64,000 nucleotides of DNA from Pacificoceanicola sp048553275 (GCF_048553275.1 NZ_JBLZMW010000004.1:259084-323083); one strand, 5' to 3'. Shown: positions 1 to 10,794, counted from the first letter of the stretch. The notes: a model not told the origin generated them from the sequence alone. Numbers and translations are program-made.

Positions 1-1031
1 CAGGTCACCTTGCCCGCCGCGCCATAGCCGATTTCCACCAGCAGTGTGCGGTCGATGGCCATGGACATCGCCTTGTACACTGCGGGATCGCGCAGGAAGG
101 GGTGCGGGTGCGCCGCGGTCGAGCGTTCGCCTTCGGGCAGATCCGGCGAAGGATCGGTCCAGTTCAGCATGACGCGCTCGACGGTACCGCCGAAGTCGGA
201 CACGAACGTGCCGAGGCCGCGTTCGAGCATGCGGTCCATCACATCGGGGGCCAGCTGCTGGTTCCAGGCGTAATCGAACTCGCCGGTTTCCAGCACGGAG
301 CGCGCCGCCGAGGCCGCGTCGCCGCCGCCCTTGATGGTCACGGCCTTGAACGAGGGCTTGTCCGCGTCGCGGTAGTTGTCGTTGATCGAGTAGGTGACCA
401 CGTCATTGGTCTTGAAGCTGTCGACCTTGTAGGGGCCGGTGCCGATCGGACCGAAGTTTTGATCGGTGCAGCTCGATGCGGCGCCACCGAGGCAGCTCTC
501 GAACTGCGCTTTTTGCAGGATCGGGCTCTCCGCGCCGACGAAGGGCAGATAGGGGTTCGGCGTCGGCGAATCGAAGGTGATCCGCACGGTCAGATCATCC
601 GGCGCCTCAACGGTCTTCACGCCCTCGAATTTCGTTGCCTGGGCACAGCCGCCTTCCGGGTGGGTGCAGTAGTCATAGGTGAACAGGACATCGGCCGAGG
701 TAAAGGCGGAGCCATCAGACCACGTCAGACCCGGTGTGATCTTCCATGTGATCTGCGTCAGGTCTTCGCTCACGCCGCCGTTGTCCACGGTGGGAATGTC
801 CTCAACCAGCCAGGGCGTCAGCGCGCCGGTCTCGTCATAGCGGGCCAGCGGTTCAATGATCAGCGATGCCGCTTCGATATCTTTGCGGCCACCGGACAGA
901 AACGGGTTCAGCGTCGACGGCGCCTGCCAATAAATGATGCGAACCTCGTCGTCCGCGCCGCGCTCCGCAAAGGCGGCCGGGGCAAGCGCGACCGACGCGG
1001 CGGCCCCGAGCATCAGGGTTTTCAGTTTCAT
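1..1031 (-). CDS. Peptide ABC transporter substrate-binding protein, family 5 (C-terminus cut by window edge)
   Basis: The visible 343 residues start with MKLKTLMLGAAASVALAPAA, a typical cleaved Sec signal peptide ending in an Ala-x-Ala site, so the protein should bind its ligand in the periplasm. The text that follows (IIYWQAPSTLNPF, LTWSDGSAFTSADVLFTYDY, GTGPYKV) is the fold signature of DppA/OppA-type solute-binding proteins. These run to about 530-600 residues, so roughly 40 percent lies beyond the left edge. The gene is divergent from the ABC ATPase at 1290. The permease genes expected with it are not in the window and may follow it to the left. Assignment to family 5 is firm; the substrate (di/oligopeptide, amino-acid conjugate) cannot be read. 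Confidence 0.88.
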   Translation of the reverse strand, partial: MKLKTLMLGAAASVALAPAAFAERGADDEVRIIYWQAPSTLNPFLSGGRKDIEAASLIIEPLARYDETGALTPWLVEDIPTVDNGGVSEDLTQITWKITPGLTWSDGSAFTSADVLFTYDYCTHPEGGCAQATKFEGVKTVEAPDDLTVRITFDSPTPNPYLPFVGAESPILQKAQFESCLGGAASSCTDQNFGPIGTGPYKVDSFKTNDVVTYSINDNYRDADKPSFKAVTIKGGGDAASAARSVLETGEFDYAWNQQLAPDVMDRMLERGLGTFVSDFGGTVERVMLNWTDPSPDLPEGERSTAAHPHPFLRDPAVYKAMSMAIDRTLLVEIGYGAAGKVT

Positions 1032-1188
1032 GTCACTCTCCTTGTTGTACCGGCCAGACACCGGTTTTCTTATTGAATTTCAGGGGGAAATACCGTGTTC
1101 TACTCTTTGCTGGAATCGCCTTATACTGGCAAAAGCCGATCGGCAACTCTCTCTTTACACCACCCCGCGTTCCTTCCATCGAAACAGG

Positions 1189-1265
1189 ATTTGCGCAAAT
1201 TGCAAGCATTGCCTTGGCGATAGGCAGCCGGGGGTTTGACAGTGCTGAAAACATAGCCTTACCGT
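1189..1265 (+). promoter_or_regulatory. Candidate promoter and palindromic operator between divergent transporter genes
   Basis: TTGACA at 1236-1241 and TACCGT at 1260-1265, with an 18-bp spacer, form a plausible sigma-70 type promoter for the ATPase gene starting at 1290. Upstream, ATTTGCGCAAAT at 1189-1200 is a perfect 12-bp palindrome that could be an operator for the divergent pair. Both are inferred from sequence only. Confidence 0.4.
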
Positions 1266-1289
1266 CGGCCAAGCGAAAAGGAACCGGCC

Positions 1290-3122
<1,833 letters not shown>

Positions 3123-3195
3123 TACGCTGCGGGAACGCGGGGCCAGCCCGCGCGCTTCCCGGAAGATGCCCACCAGGAAGAAGCAAGGAGTTCCG

Positions 3196-4350
3196 ATGGA
3201 ACGCATGACGCCCCGCGAGATCATGGACCGGCTTGTCGGATTTCCGACGGTGAGCCGGGACAGCAACCTGCCGTTGATTGATTGGGTCGAGGCCTATCTT
3301 GCCGGGCACGGCATCCAGTGCCACAGGCATCTCAATGAAACCGCTGATAAGGCAGCGCTTTTCGCCCATGTCGGGCCGGACGTGGCGGGCGGTGTCGTGC
3401 TGTCGGGGCATACCGATGTGGTGCCGGTCGAGGGGCAGAGCTGGTCCAGCGACCCCTTCACCGTGACGGAACGGGATGGCAGGCTGTACGGACGCGGGTG
3501 CACCGACATGAAGGGGTTCGATGCGCTGGCGATCTGGGCAATGGTGGAGGCTCGGTACAGGGGCGTTGCGCGGCCGTTGCAGATCGCGCTGAGCTATGAC
3601 GAGGAAATCGGCTGTACCGGCGCGCCGCCTCTGGTCAAGGCCATGGAAATATTGCCGAAAGCCAGTGATGTGATTGTCGGGGAGCCGACGATGATGAAGG
3701 CGGTGACGGGGCATAAGGGCGGGGTGACCTTCTGGGTGCATGTGCACGGCTTCGAGGTTCACAGCTCGCTGTTGCACACCGGGGTCAGCGCGATCATGTG
3801 GGGTGCCAAGCTGATTGATTGGGCCAACCATGTGAATGCCGCGCAGATGGCGGCGGAACCGGCTGGACTCGCGGCGCTTTTTGATCCGCCTTATACCAAT
3901 GTCCACGTCGGTCAGGTACAGGGCGGCACGGCGCACAACATCGCGGCGAAAGACTGTGAATTCGGTCTTGGATTTCGGGTCGTGCCCGGCGAGGATCCGG
4001 ACAGTTGGCGAGCGGCTTTTCACAGTAAGGTCAAAGCGTTGGAGGAGGAAATGCAGGCGATCCGGCCAGAGGCCTGGATCGAGACCGAGGAGAAGTTCAG
4101 CCTGCCGCCCTTTGCCCCGGTCGAGAACAACCCGGCGGAGGGGCTGGTGCGGCAGCTCACCGGAGATAATTCAGAGAATTTCGTGAGTTACGGGACAGAG
4201 GCGAGCCATTTTCAGGCCGGCGGCTATAACGTCGTGGTCTGTGGTCCTGGCAGCATCGACGTGGCACATCAGCCCGATGAGTATATCACGATCGCGCAGT
4301 TTACCGAGGGGCAGCGCTTCATGGAACGGCTTCTGGAGCGGCTGGCATGA
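3196..4350 (+). CDS. argE: Acetylornithine deacetylase/ArgE-type M20 metallopeptidase
   Basis: A 384-residue zinc-dependent deacylase that would release an amino acid such as ornithine from its N-acyl form. M20 signatures are present in order: SGHTDVVPVEG (metal-binding His and catalytic Asp), GRGCTDMKG, DEEIGCTGAPP (catalytic Glu pair) and the C-terminal metal ligand region IDVAHQPDEY. I chose ATG 3196 because AAGGAG lies five to seven bases before it; the longer frame from 3166 has no such site. It follows the ABC ATPase by about 70 bp and overlaps the next gene by four bases (ATGA), so the three genes form one transcription unit. True ArgE versus another acyl-amino-acid hydrolase is not decidable; the transporter context favours a catabolic role. 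Confidence 0.82.
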   Translation: MERMTPREIMDRLVGFPTVSRDSNLPLIDWVEAYLAGHGIQCHRHLNETADKAALFAHVGPDVAGGVVLSGHTDVVPVEGQSWSSDPFTVTERDGRLYGRGCTDMKGFDALAIWAMVEARYRGVARPLQIALSYDEEIGCTGAPPLVKAMEILPKASDVIVGEPTMMKAVTGHKGGVTFWVHVHGFEVHSSLLHTGVSAIMWGAKLIDWANHVNAAQMAAEPAGLAALFDPPYTNVHVGQVQGGTAHNIAAKDCEFGLGFRVVPGEDPDSWRAAFHSKVKALEEEMQAIRPEAWIETEEKFSLPPFAPVENNPAEGLVRQLTGDNSENFVSYGTEASHFQAGGYNVVVCGPGSIDVAHQPDEYITIAQFTEGQRFMERLLERLA

Positions 4351-5690
4351 GCTTTCCCATCCAGGATGACGGGCCTGTGGAGCACATGAGCACATTGCCG
4401 CAAGATGTTGATCTTGTAGTGATTGGTGGCGGTGTGATTGGCATCTGCACGGCGCTCTACGCGGTTCGGCAGGGGATGTCGGTGCTGGTTCTGGAGAAAG
4501 GGCGCGTTGCGGCGGAGCAGTCGAGCCGCAACTGGGGCTGGATCCGGGTGCAGGGGCGCGACCTCGCGGAAATCCCGATTGCCCTGGAAGCCCAGGACCT
4601 GTGGCAGGCGCTGGACCGGACGTGCGAGGGGCGCTTGGGCGTGCGGACCGTGGGGGTGACCTACCTGGCGCGGACCGGCAAGGAGATGGCAGGGTTCGCC
4701 GGGTGGCTGAAGCAGGCGGCCCCGCTTGGTGTTTCGTCCAAGCTATTGACGGATAAGGAAACCTCCGCGCTATTGGGAGAGCCAAAGGCGCCTTGGGTCG
4801 GGGCTCTGCATACGCCGACGGACATGAAGGGCGAGCCGTGGGTGGCCGTGCCGGAGCTGGCCCGGCTGGCTGCGTCCGAAGGGGCGCTGATCCGGGAGCG
4901 CTGCGCGGTGCGGGGGTTGCGTCGTTCGGATGGCCGCGTGACGGGGGTCGTGACCGAGGAAGGCGTGGTGGCCACGCGCCGCGTGGTGTTGGCGGGCGGG
5001 GCGTGGTCGAGCCTGTTCCTCCGGCGGCATGGCGTTGATATTCCACAGCTTTCAGTCAAATCCACGGTCATGGCGACGGCACCGTTGCCGCAGGTCGTGA
5101 ACACGGCGGCGGTGGATTATCGCATGGCGTTCCGGCCGCGCGCGGACGGGGGGTATACGCTGGCACCGGCGGCCTTTGCAGAGCTGTTCGTCGGGCCGGA
5201 TGCGGTGCGCCATCTGCGGCGCTATCTGCCGCTTGCGCTGTCCGGGGAATTCGATGTGAAACTGCGCGGACCGGCGCCCAGAGGCTATCCGGATGCCATT
5301 GGCACGGCGCGGCATTGGGCGGATGGCGAGCAAAGCCCGTTCGAGCGGATGCGCATTCTCAACCCTCCTCCAAATCATAGCAAGATCAAGGATTTGAAGG
5401 GCGACTTTGAAGCGATTTACCCGCAGGTTGGCGGAGTGGACAGCACGGCGGAATGGGCCGGAATGATCGACGTTTTGCCCGATGTGGTGCCTGTGGTGGA
5501 CGAGGAACCGAGCATTCCGGGGCTGATCGTTGTGACGGGGATGTGCGGGCATGGGTTCGGCATCGGCCCGGCGTTCGGGCGGATCGCGGCGGATCTGGCG
5601 GCGGGAAAAGACACCGGCCATGACCTGAGCCGGTTTCGGATAATGCGTTTCCGCGATGGCACCAAACTGCAGTCGGGGCCGAACCTTTGA
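4347..5690 (+). CDS. FAD-dependent oxidoreductase, DAO family
   Basis: A 447-residue flavoenzyme. The Rossmann FAD motif IGGGVIGICTALYAV lies near residues 26-40, followed by the acidic LEKG and the SSRNWGWIRVQGRD segment seen in D-amino-acid oxidase/sarcosine oxidase-like proteins. The C-terminus carries VTGMCGHGFGIGPAFGRIAADL, the FAD-binding closing loop of the family. It likely oxidises an amine or amino acid released by the preceding deacylase. The ATG overlaps the stop of the upstream gene (ATGA), implying translational coupling. A second in-frame ATG at 4387 is possible but less well placed. Substrate unknown. Confidence 0.85.
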   Translation: MSFPIQDDGPVEHMSTLPQDVDLVVIGGGVIGICTALYAVRQGMSVLVLEKGRVAAEQSSRNWGWIRVQGRDLAEIPIALEAQDLWQALDRTCEGRLGVRTVGVTYLARTGKEMAGFAGWLKQAAPLGVSSKLLTDKETSALLGEPKAPWVGALHTPTDMKGEPWVAVPELARLAASEGALIRERCAVRGLRRSDGRVTGVVTEEGVVATRRVVLAGGAWSSLFLRRHGVDIPQLSVKSTVMATAPLPQVVNTAAVDYRMAFRPRADGGYTLAPAAFAELFVGPDAVRHLRRYLPLALSGEFDVKLRGPAPRGYPDAIGTARHWADGEQSPFERMRILNPPPNHSKIKDLKGDFEAIYPQVGGVDSTAEWAGMIDVLPDVVPVVDEEPSIPGLIVVTGMCGHGFGIGPAFGRIAADLAAGKDTGHDLSRFRIMRFRDGTKLQSGPNL

Positions 5691-6097
5691 GCGGGGTGTT
5701 AACCCCTTGGCGCGGGCAGCGGGGTTAACGCCGCGTGCGGTGCGGTTAAGGCACCGTGCGCCCGCAACAGCGCGGCACATGATGGGGGTGCGGCGCGGTG
5801 CGCCACAACGCTGTCACAGTCATTAACCTTTCGGGTAGGGCCGTTAACCAGCGTTTGGTACGATTCGGGCGCAGTTTTGTACCAAACGCCAAAGCGGCTG
5901 TTTGAAGGGAGGCGCTTGACTGCCCTGACCGCGCGTGACGTTGCGTCAAAAAGGTTAACGGCTGTGCCGGGCAGGGATCGGAGCAGCGGAAGGAGTGCGG
6001 CGGTACAGCCACGCCGCCGGAGGGCACAACCCTTGCAGCCCGCCGTGGCGAGTGGCAGGGTTTGATCAAATTCCCAAAACAGACTCAGGAGCCTCTC
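5691..6097. other. Non-coding gap with clustered GTTAAC sites and a 28-bp-period inverted repeat
   Basis: No convincing gene is seen. GTTAAC occurs four times (5698, 5724, 5843, 5954) with two near-copies (TTAAG at 5746, ATTAACC at 5822), a strong excess for such GC-rich DNA. GCGTTTGGTAC at 5851-5861 and GTACCAAACGC at 5879-5889 form a perfect 11-bp inverted repeat separated by 17 bases. It could serve as an operator for the amidohydrolase gene at 6098 or be a weak terminator of the preceding operon. Confidence 0.5.
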
Positions 6098-7258
6098 ATG
6101 CCCGTCAAGAACCGCTTTGCCGAATTGCAGCAAGACATCACTGCATGGCGCCGGGACATTCACGAAAACCCGGAAATCCTGTTCGAGACCCATCGCACCA
6201 GCGCGCTCGTCGCGGAGAAGCTGCGGGCGTTCGGCTGTGACGAGGTGACAGAGGGCATTGGGCGGACCGGCGTCGTGGGCGTGATCAAGGGCAAGTCCGA
6301 CACGAGCGGCAAGGTCATCGGCCTGCGCGCCGATATGGACGCGCTGCCGATCCATGAGCAGACCGGCGTCGCGTATGCGTCCAAGACGGATGGCGCGATG
6401 CATGCCTGCGGTCACGATGGCCATACCGCGATGCTGCTTGGCGCGGCGCAATACCTGAGCGAGACGCGGAACTTCGACGGCACGGTGGTGGTGATCTTTC
6501 AGCCCGCCGAGGAGGGCGGCGGCGGCGGCAAGGAAATGTGCGATGACGGCATGATGGACCGTTGGGGCATTCAGGAGGTCTATGGCATGCACAACTGGCC
6601 CGGCGTGCCAGTGGGTAGTTTTGCCATTCGCCCCGGCGCCTTCTTTGCGGCGACGGATCAGTTCGAGATCACCCTTGAGGGCAAGGGCGGCCATGCGGCG
6701 AAACCGCAGGAAACGGTGGATACGACGGTGATGGCGAGCCAGCTGGTGCTGAGCCTGCAGACGATTTCGAGCCGCAATGCTGACCCGGTCGATCCGGTGG
6801 TGGTGTCCGTGACCTCCTTCGAGACCTCCTCGAAGGCGTTCAACGTGATCCCGCAGCGGGTGCACCTGAAAGGGACGGTGCGCACGCAGTCGAAGGAGAT
6901 GCGGGCGCTGGCCGAAGAGCGGATCAAGGCGATTTGCGCCGGGGTGGCGGCGACCTTTGGCGGCACGGCGGATGTGACCTATCACCTCGGCTATCCGGTG
7001 ATGGTGAACTCGGAGGAGCAGACCGCCTTTGCCGAGGACGTGGCGCGCTCGATTTCCGGTCAGTGCGATGAGGCGCCGATCGTGATGGGGGGCGAGGATT
7101 TCGCCTATATGCTGGAGGCGCGCCCGGGGGCCTATATCCTCGTGGGCAACGGCGAGACCGCGCCGGTGCATCACCCGGAGTACAACTTCAACGATGAAGC
7201 GATCCCGGCGGGCTGTTCGTGGTGGGCCGAAATCGTCGAGCAGCGTATGCCGGCGTGA
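6098..7258 (+). CDS. M20D amidohydrolase (hippurate hydrolase / N-acyl-L-amino acid amidohydrolase type)
   Basis: A 386-residue metal-dependent amidohydrolase. Family motifs are LRADMDALPIHEQTG, HACGHDGHTAMLLGAA (Cys and His metal ligands), FQPAEEGGGGG (catalytic Glu) and YGMHNWPGVPVG; the distal ligand is in APVHHPEYNFNDEAI. ATG 6098 is chosen because CAGGAG sits seven bases upstream; an in-frame start at 6062 has no ribosome site. It stands alone after a 400-bp gap but shares the peptide/acyl-amino-acid theme of the genes to its left. IAA-amino acid, hippurate or other N-acyl amino acids are all possible substrates. Confidence 0.88.
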   Translation: MPVKNRFAELQQDITAWRRDIHENPEILFETHRTSALVAEKLRAFGCDEVTEGIGRTGVVGVIKGKSDTSGKVIGLRADMDALPIHEQTGVAYASKTDGAMHACGHDGHTAMLLGAAQYLSETRNFDGTVVVIFQPAEEGGGGGKEMCDDGMMDRWGIQEVYGMHNWPGVPVGSFAIRPGAFFAATDQFEITLEGKGGHAAKPQETVDTTVMASQLVLSLQTISSRNADPVDPVVVSVTSFETSSKAFNVIPQRVHLKGTVRTQSKEMRALAEERIKAICAGVAATFGGTADVTYHLGYPVMVNSEEQTAFAEDVARSISGQCDEAPIVMGGEDFAYMLEARPGAYILVGNGETAPVHHPEYNFNDEAIPAGCSWWAEIVEQRMPA

Positions 7259-7297
7259 ACCGATTGATCGGCTGACCGACGCGGTGGCCCGGGGCGG

Positions 7298-7322
7298 GTG
7301 CGGGGCAGAGCCCCGCCCTACG
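7298..7322. repeat. GC hairpin of an interspersed intergenic repeat family
   Basis: GTGCGGGGCAGAGCCCCGCC followed by CTACG: a CGGGGC/GCCCCG hairpin with a three-base loop. Near copies occur at 41284-41309 (loop ATA) and inverted at 38616-38640, and related GGGGGC/GCCCCC hairpins are at 17667, 20915 and 26762. All lie between genes. Confidence 0.6.
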
Positions 7323-7521
7323 GGCCGTTGCGCGAAGGGGAGACGGCGGTGTCCCGGCTCAGGTCTGGGCTGGTTCGGGGCTTGGTGGCCGCAGTCTTGC
7401 GGGCGCGGGCAGTGCCGGGCCTGGAGTTCGCCTTCGGGGCTGGCTTGGCTCTGGCCGGTATTGCCGAGGCCTGTCGCAGAAGGGGACGGACCGGTCGGGG
7501 CCGGGCCGTCCCTGCGTGATC

Positions 7522-8547
7522 CTACCGCTCCGGGTCGCGTTTGTGGCGGCTCTGCGCCTTGCCGCCTTTGACCATCTTGGCGAAGGCTTTGCCGCGTGCC
7601 CGTTGCCGCGCGATGGAAGCGGTGTTGCGGGTGTCTTCGGCTTCGAGTTTGCGCCAGCGGGTCAGGCGCTCCGGGTCCAGGTCGCCGGCCTCGATGGCGG
7701 AGCGGACGGCGCAGCCGGGTTCGGAGACATGCTCGCAATTGCGGAATTTGCACTGGCCCGCGAGCACCATCAGATCGTCAAAAATCTCCTCGATGCCGTC
7801 GGCCATATCGGCCAGTTGCAGCTCGCGCATGCCCGGCGTGTCGATCAGCCAGCCGCCCGTGAGCGTTGGAACAAGGCTGCGGAAGGTGGTGGTGTGGCGG
7901 CCCTTGGCGTCATCCTCGCGGATGTCCTGCGTCGCTGCCGTCTCGCCGGTCAGGCGATTGCGCAGCGTGGTCTTGCCGACGCCGGAGGAGCCGAGAAGGG
8001 CGAGGGTCTGGCCATTGCCGCTCCATGGATGCAGGCGGGCGACGTCCTCTTCGTCCTTGGCGTTGATGGCGAGCGCGGTGATCAGCGGCGAAAGGCTTTG
8101 CGCCGCCTTGATAAAGGGCGCGGGATCGTCGCATTTGTCCGGCTTGGTCAGGATGATCAGCGGCAGGCAATCGGCGGTCGCGGCGAGGGCGAGATAGCGT
8201 TCGAGCCGGGCGAGGTTGAAGTCCTCGTTGCAGCTGCTGACGATGCCGAGGGTGTCGACATTGCCCGCGATACGCTGGGTGTAGTGGACGTGGCCGGCGG
8301 CCTTTCGGGAGAGGTTGCCGCGCGCGTCAAGGCGGCGCAGCGCCTGCGTGCCGTCGGTCAGAACCCAATCGCCCACGGCGTAGTTGCCCGCCGCTTCGGT
8401 GGGGATAAGGCGCATGGGCCCTTCGGTCGAGAGGACGCGCAGGCGGTCGCGCTGGACCTCGTTGACGCGGGCGGGGGTGAGATGGGTTTCGTCCGGGGCG
8501 ATCTGATCGGCGAAGAAGTCCGACCATCCGAGGCCGGTGAGTGTCAT
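7522..8547 (-). CDS. rsgA: Small ribosomal subunit biogenesis GTPase RsgA
   Basis: A 341-residue circularly permuted GTPase that helps late 30S maturation. The order of motifs identifies it: an N-terminal OB-like domain (GDWVLTDG), G4 first (ILTKPDKCDD), then G1 GSSGVGKTTL and G3 DTPGMREL, and a C-terminal zinc knuckle C-x4-C-x-H-x5-C (CKFRNCEHVSEPGC). I place the start at the Met of MTLTGLGW (8547), matching the usual family start. A TTG three codons earlier (LSNMTL) has an AAGGGA eight bases before it and is an alternative. The frame stays open to 8661 but crosses a terminator-like hairpin. Confidence 0.93.
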   Translation of the reverse strand: MTLTGLGWSDFFADQIAPDETHLTPARVNEVQRDRLRVLSTEGPMRLIPTEAAGNYAVGDWVLTDGTQALRRLDARGNLSRKAAGHVHYTQRIAGNVDTLGIVSSCNEDFNLARLERYLALAATADCLPLIILTKPDKCDDPAPFIKAAQSLSPLITALAINAKDEEDVARLHPWSGNGQTLALLGSSGVGKTTLRNRLTGETAATQDIREDDAKGRHTTTFRSLVPTLTGGWLIDTPGMRELQLADMADGIEEIFDDLMVLAGQCKFRNCEHVSEPGCAVRSAIEAGDLDPERLTRWRKLEAEDTRNTASIARQRARGKAFAKMVKGGKAQSRHKRDPER

Positions 8548-8580
8548 GTTGGACAATGTCTTGATCCCTTGGAGACATGG

Positions 8581-8604
8581 CAAAAGGCCCCGCATCGTGC
8601 GGGG
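8581..8604 (-). terminator. Terminator-like hairpin in the rsgA leader
   Basis: On the minus strand CCCCGCA-CGA-TGCGGGG is followed by CCTTTTG, a short intrinsic-terminator shape. It lies about 40 bases upstream of the rsgA start and between divergent genes, so it would sit in the rsgA 5' leader. The T run is only four bases. Confidence 0.35.
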
Positions 8605-8771
8605 TGTGCGGTGGTCTCGGGCCTCATGCGCGGGGCGCGGCGGCCCGGAGGGATGAGACAAGCTCCATCAAATCTCCGGCGTTGGTTGCGGCTGCAAGAT
8701 AGGCGCGGCGCGGTGTCTGGTCAATCGCAGGGCGGGTTGGTAGAGCAGGCGGAGACAAAAGCGAGGCCGGA

Positions 8772-9569
8772 ATGCAACCCGTCAATATCATGTGCATCAA
8801 GTGGGGCACGCTGTTTGGCCCGGAATATGTCAACCGGCTGTACTCCGGGGTGCGGCGCAATCTGTCGCGTCCGGTGCGGTTTATGGTCATGACGGAACAG
8901 GCCGAGGGGCTGCACCCCGATATCGAGGTGCTCGATCTGCCGGTGGAGCCCTTCGCCGAGCCGATGGCGCAGGCGCTGGCGGTGGCGAACCGGCAGGGGG
9001 CGATGCGCAAGGTGTCCTTGTTCCGGCCCGGATTGGTGCCGGATCTGCAGGGGCCGGTTCTGGGCTTTGATCTGGATGTGGTGATCACCGGGTCATTGGA
9101 CGAGATCGTGGCGCTCGCGCCGGGGACGGTGGCAATGCGCCATGACTGGACCGAAAAACGCAAAGGGCGGCCTACCGGGCACGGCTCCGTGTTTCGGTTC
9201 GATCCGGCGGTGCACGGGTTCTTGTACGAAGACCTCGCGGCGGATGCCTATGGGGAGGTGGAAAAGGCGCGCGGCTCCGAGCAGCGCTATACCTCACACA
9301 AGGCGATGGACCGGGGGTGTTTCACCTATATTCCGGGGGAGTGGGTGGTGTCGTTCAAATACGACTGCAACCCGTTTCCGGGGAATTGGTTTCATGCACC
9401 CCGTTTGCCCGCCGATGCGCGGGTTGTGTGTTTCCATGGGCGTCCGAAGATGACGGATGCGCTGGAGGGGTGGAACGGGTCGTTCATCCGGCACTCGAAG
9501 CCTTGCGATTGGCTGCGCGACCACTGGATCGACCGGTCGAAGGCGGATCTGGGGCCGGATTGGGCTTGA
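8772..9569 (+). CDS. Sugar-transferase-like (nucleotide-diphospho-sugar transferase fold) protein
   Basis: A 265-residue soluble protein. It begins MQPVNIMCIKWGTLFGPEYV and carries GFDLDVVITGSLDEI near residue 97, a DxD motif in the context used by GT-A type glycosyltransferases to hold a metal and nucleotide sugar. Later segments (VVCFHGRPKM, HWID) match the unassigned bacterial family with this N-terminus. There is no signal peptide or membrane segment. ATG 8772 follows GAGGCCGGA. It is divergent from rsgA and has no obvious surface-polysaccharide neighbours, so the acceptor is unknown. Fold call is moderately sure; activity is inference. Confidence 0.65.
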   Translation: MQPVNIMCIKWGTLFGPEYVNRLYSGVRRNLSRPVRFMVMTEQAEGLHPDIEVLDLPVEPFAEPMAQALAVANRQGAMRKVSLFRPGLVPDLQGPVLGFDLDVVITGSLDEIVALAPGTVAMRHDWTEKRKGRPTGHGSVFRFDPAVHGFLYEDLAADAYGEVEKARGSEQRYTSHKAMDRGCFTYIPGEWVVSFKYDCNPFPGNWFHAPRLPADARVVCFHGRPKMTDALEGWNGSFIRHSKPCDWLRDHWIDRSKADLGPDWA

Positions 9570-9792
9570 GGCAGCGCTGCGCGCCGGCACCGTGTTGGGA
9601 AGAGATGGTGTTTATGCGGATTTCACGGTCTGCGCCCTGAAATTTACGGATTATTTACCACCTCAACGATAGGTTGAAAGGAAGATCGGCTGTGTTCCTG
9701 CTCCTGGCAGGCGGCGCAGGTCCGGTTCGAAACGCATCCTCGCTCAAAGAGGTAACTGGGCGCAGCGATCCTACCCATAGTGAGTGTAGCCC

Positions 9793-9954
9793 GTGGCCCG
9801 CCGTGTCCTTTCCCTGCTTCGTGATGTCTTTCGTCTGTTTGCCTATGTGGCCATGCTCATGGTTCTGGCGACGGTGTGCATTGTGATGATACTGACCGAG
9901 ACCTCGAAGCCTGCTCAGGCAAGCGCGCTGGTCAAGCCCGTCCCGCGAGGGTGA
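9793..9954 (+). CDS. Possible small single-pass membrane protein (53 aa)
   Basis: A GTG-started frame encoding 53 residues, with a basic start (MARRVLSLLRDVFRLF), then one strongly hydrophobic stretch (AYVAMLMVLATVCIVMIL) and a short polar tail. The pattern fits an N-in membrane anchor. The frame is closed by TAG just upstream, so GTG 9793 is the first usable start; the Shine-Dalgarno (AGTGAG) is weak. It sits in the 519-bp gap between the transferase-like gene and the nuclease gene. I see nothing else in 9570-9792 or 9955-10088. Family unknown. Confidence 0.4.
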   Translation: MARRVLSLLRDVFRLFAYVAMLMVLATVCIVMILTETSKPAQASALVKPVPRG

Positions 9955-10088
9955 TGGACGGTTCACCGGAGCGTTGCACGCAGACTTGCGCAATCGGCGT
10001 GGACGGTCCTTGCGCGAACCCGCGCGTTTTGCCCTCTGCGCGGTCTCGGTTGCCACGGCGTGCGGATCAGATGGCTGGCGTGGGTCGT

Positions 10089-10712
10089 CTATTCCGCTTG
10101 TGACGTCTTGCGCGCGTTTTGCCGGGCCTCGAATTTTTCCCAGACATGCATCCGACCCTTCTGCCGCGCGTCCGCCAGCCACAGCTTCTTGCGGGCCTCC
10201 GGACGCTCAAGCGAGCGATACACGCCACCGGAGAATTTTGGCCAGTCTATGGCGAGGCCAAGCTTGACCATTTCCGCCGAAAGATCCCGACCATCGGGAA
10301 GCCGGCATTTGGCGACAACACGGCCATGCGTATCCTGATCGGTGACCTCTGCCTCAATTGTCTGCCCCTTGCACAATTTGACAAGCGCCCATTTTGACGT
10401 CTTGCCATAGGGATGATTCATTTCGGGTGCGTCCACGCCGAATAACCGAATTTGGTTTTTCCTGATGACCAGTGTGTCACCATCAACGATATAGGCCGGC
10501 CCGCGAAGCGTGATCTTTTCTGGTGTTGGTTCGGCGGTTGTCGCATCAAAGGGGGCCGTCTTTGGAACAGCGATCGACGCCGGTGCCGGATTCTTCCTCT
10601 CCGGTGGTGTCCGGGCTTCTGCCGGGCGTTTCGGCGTCTGTCTCTCAGGCCTGCCGCGGAAAAATAGGACGAGGGCAATGAGGACGATGGCGATCATGAC
10701 TATGGTTTGCAA
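10089..10712 (-). CDS. Thermonuclease (staphylococcal-nuclease-like) family protein with N-terminal anchor
   Basis: A 207-residue protein with an N-terminal hydrophobic segment (MQTIVMIAIVLIALVLFF) and a proline/alanine-rich linker. An SNase-like OB-fold domain follows from about residue 70: RGPAYIVDGDTLVI (metal-binding Asp), IRLFGVDAPE (catalytic-loop Arg and Asp), DQDTHGRVVAKC (HGR in place of the more common YGR) and AEMVKLGLA. It would act outside the cytoplasmic membrane. It is a single-gene unit facing left. The residues usually needed for catalysis appear present, so an active nuclease is likely, but many family members have unknown roles. Confidence 0.85.
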   Translation of the reverse strand: MQTIVMIAIVLIALVLFFRGRPERQTPKRPAEARTPPERKNPAPASIAVPKTAPFDATTAEPTPEKITLRGPAYIVDGDTLVIRKNQIRLFGVDAPEMNHPYGKTSKWALVKLCKGQTIEAEVTDQDTHGRVVAKCRLPDGRDLSAEMVKLGLAIDWPKFSGGVYRSLERPEARKKLWLADARQKGRMHVWEKFEARQNARKTSQAE

Positions 10713-10794
10713 TGGACGTGGTCTTTCTTATTTCAAACGTATTTCCAAAAGGGCCCGTCTTTCGATTTGGGCCAAGCGGTCCGATTTACGAGAT

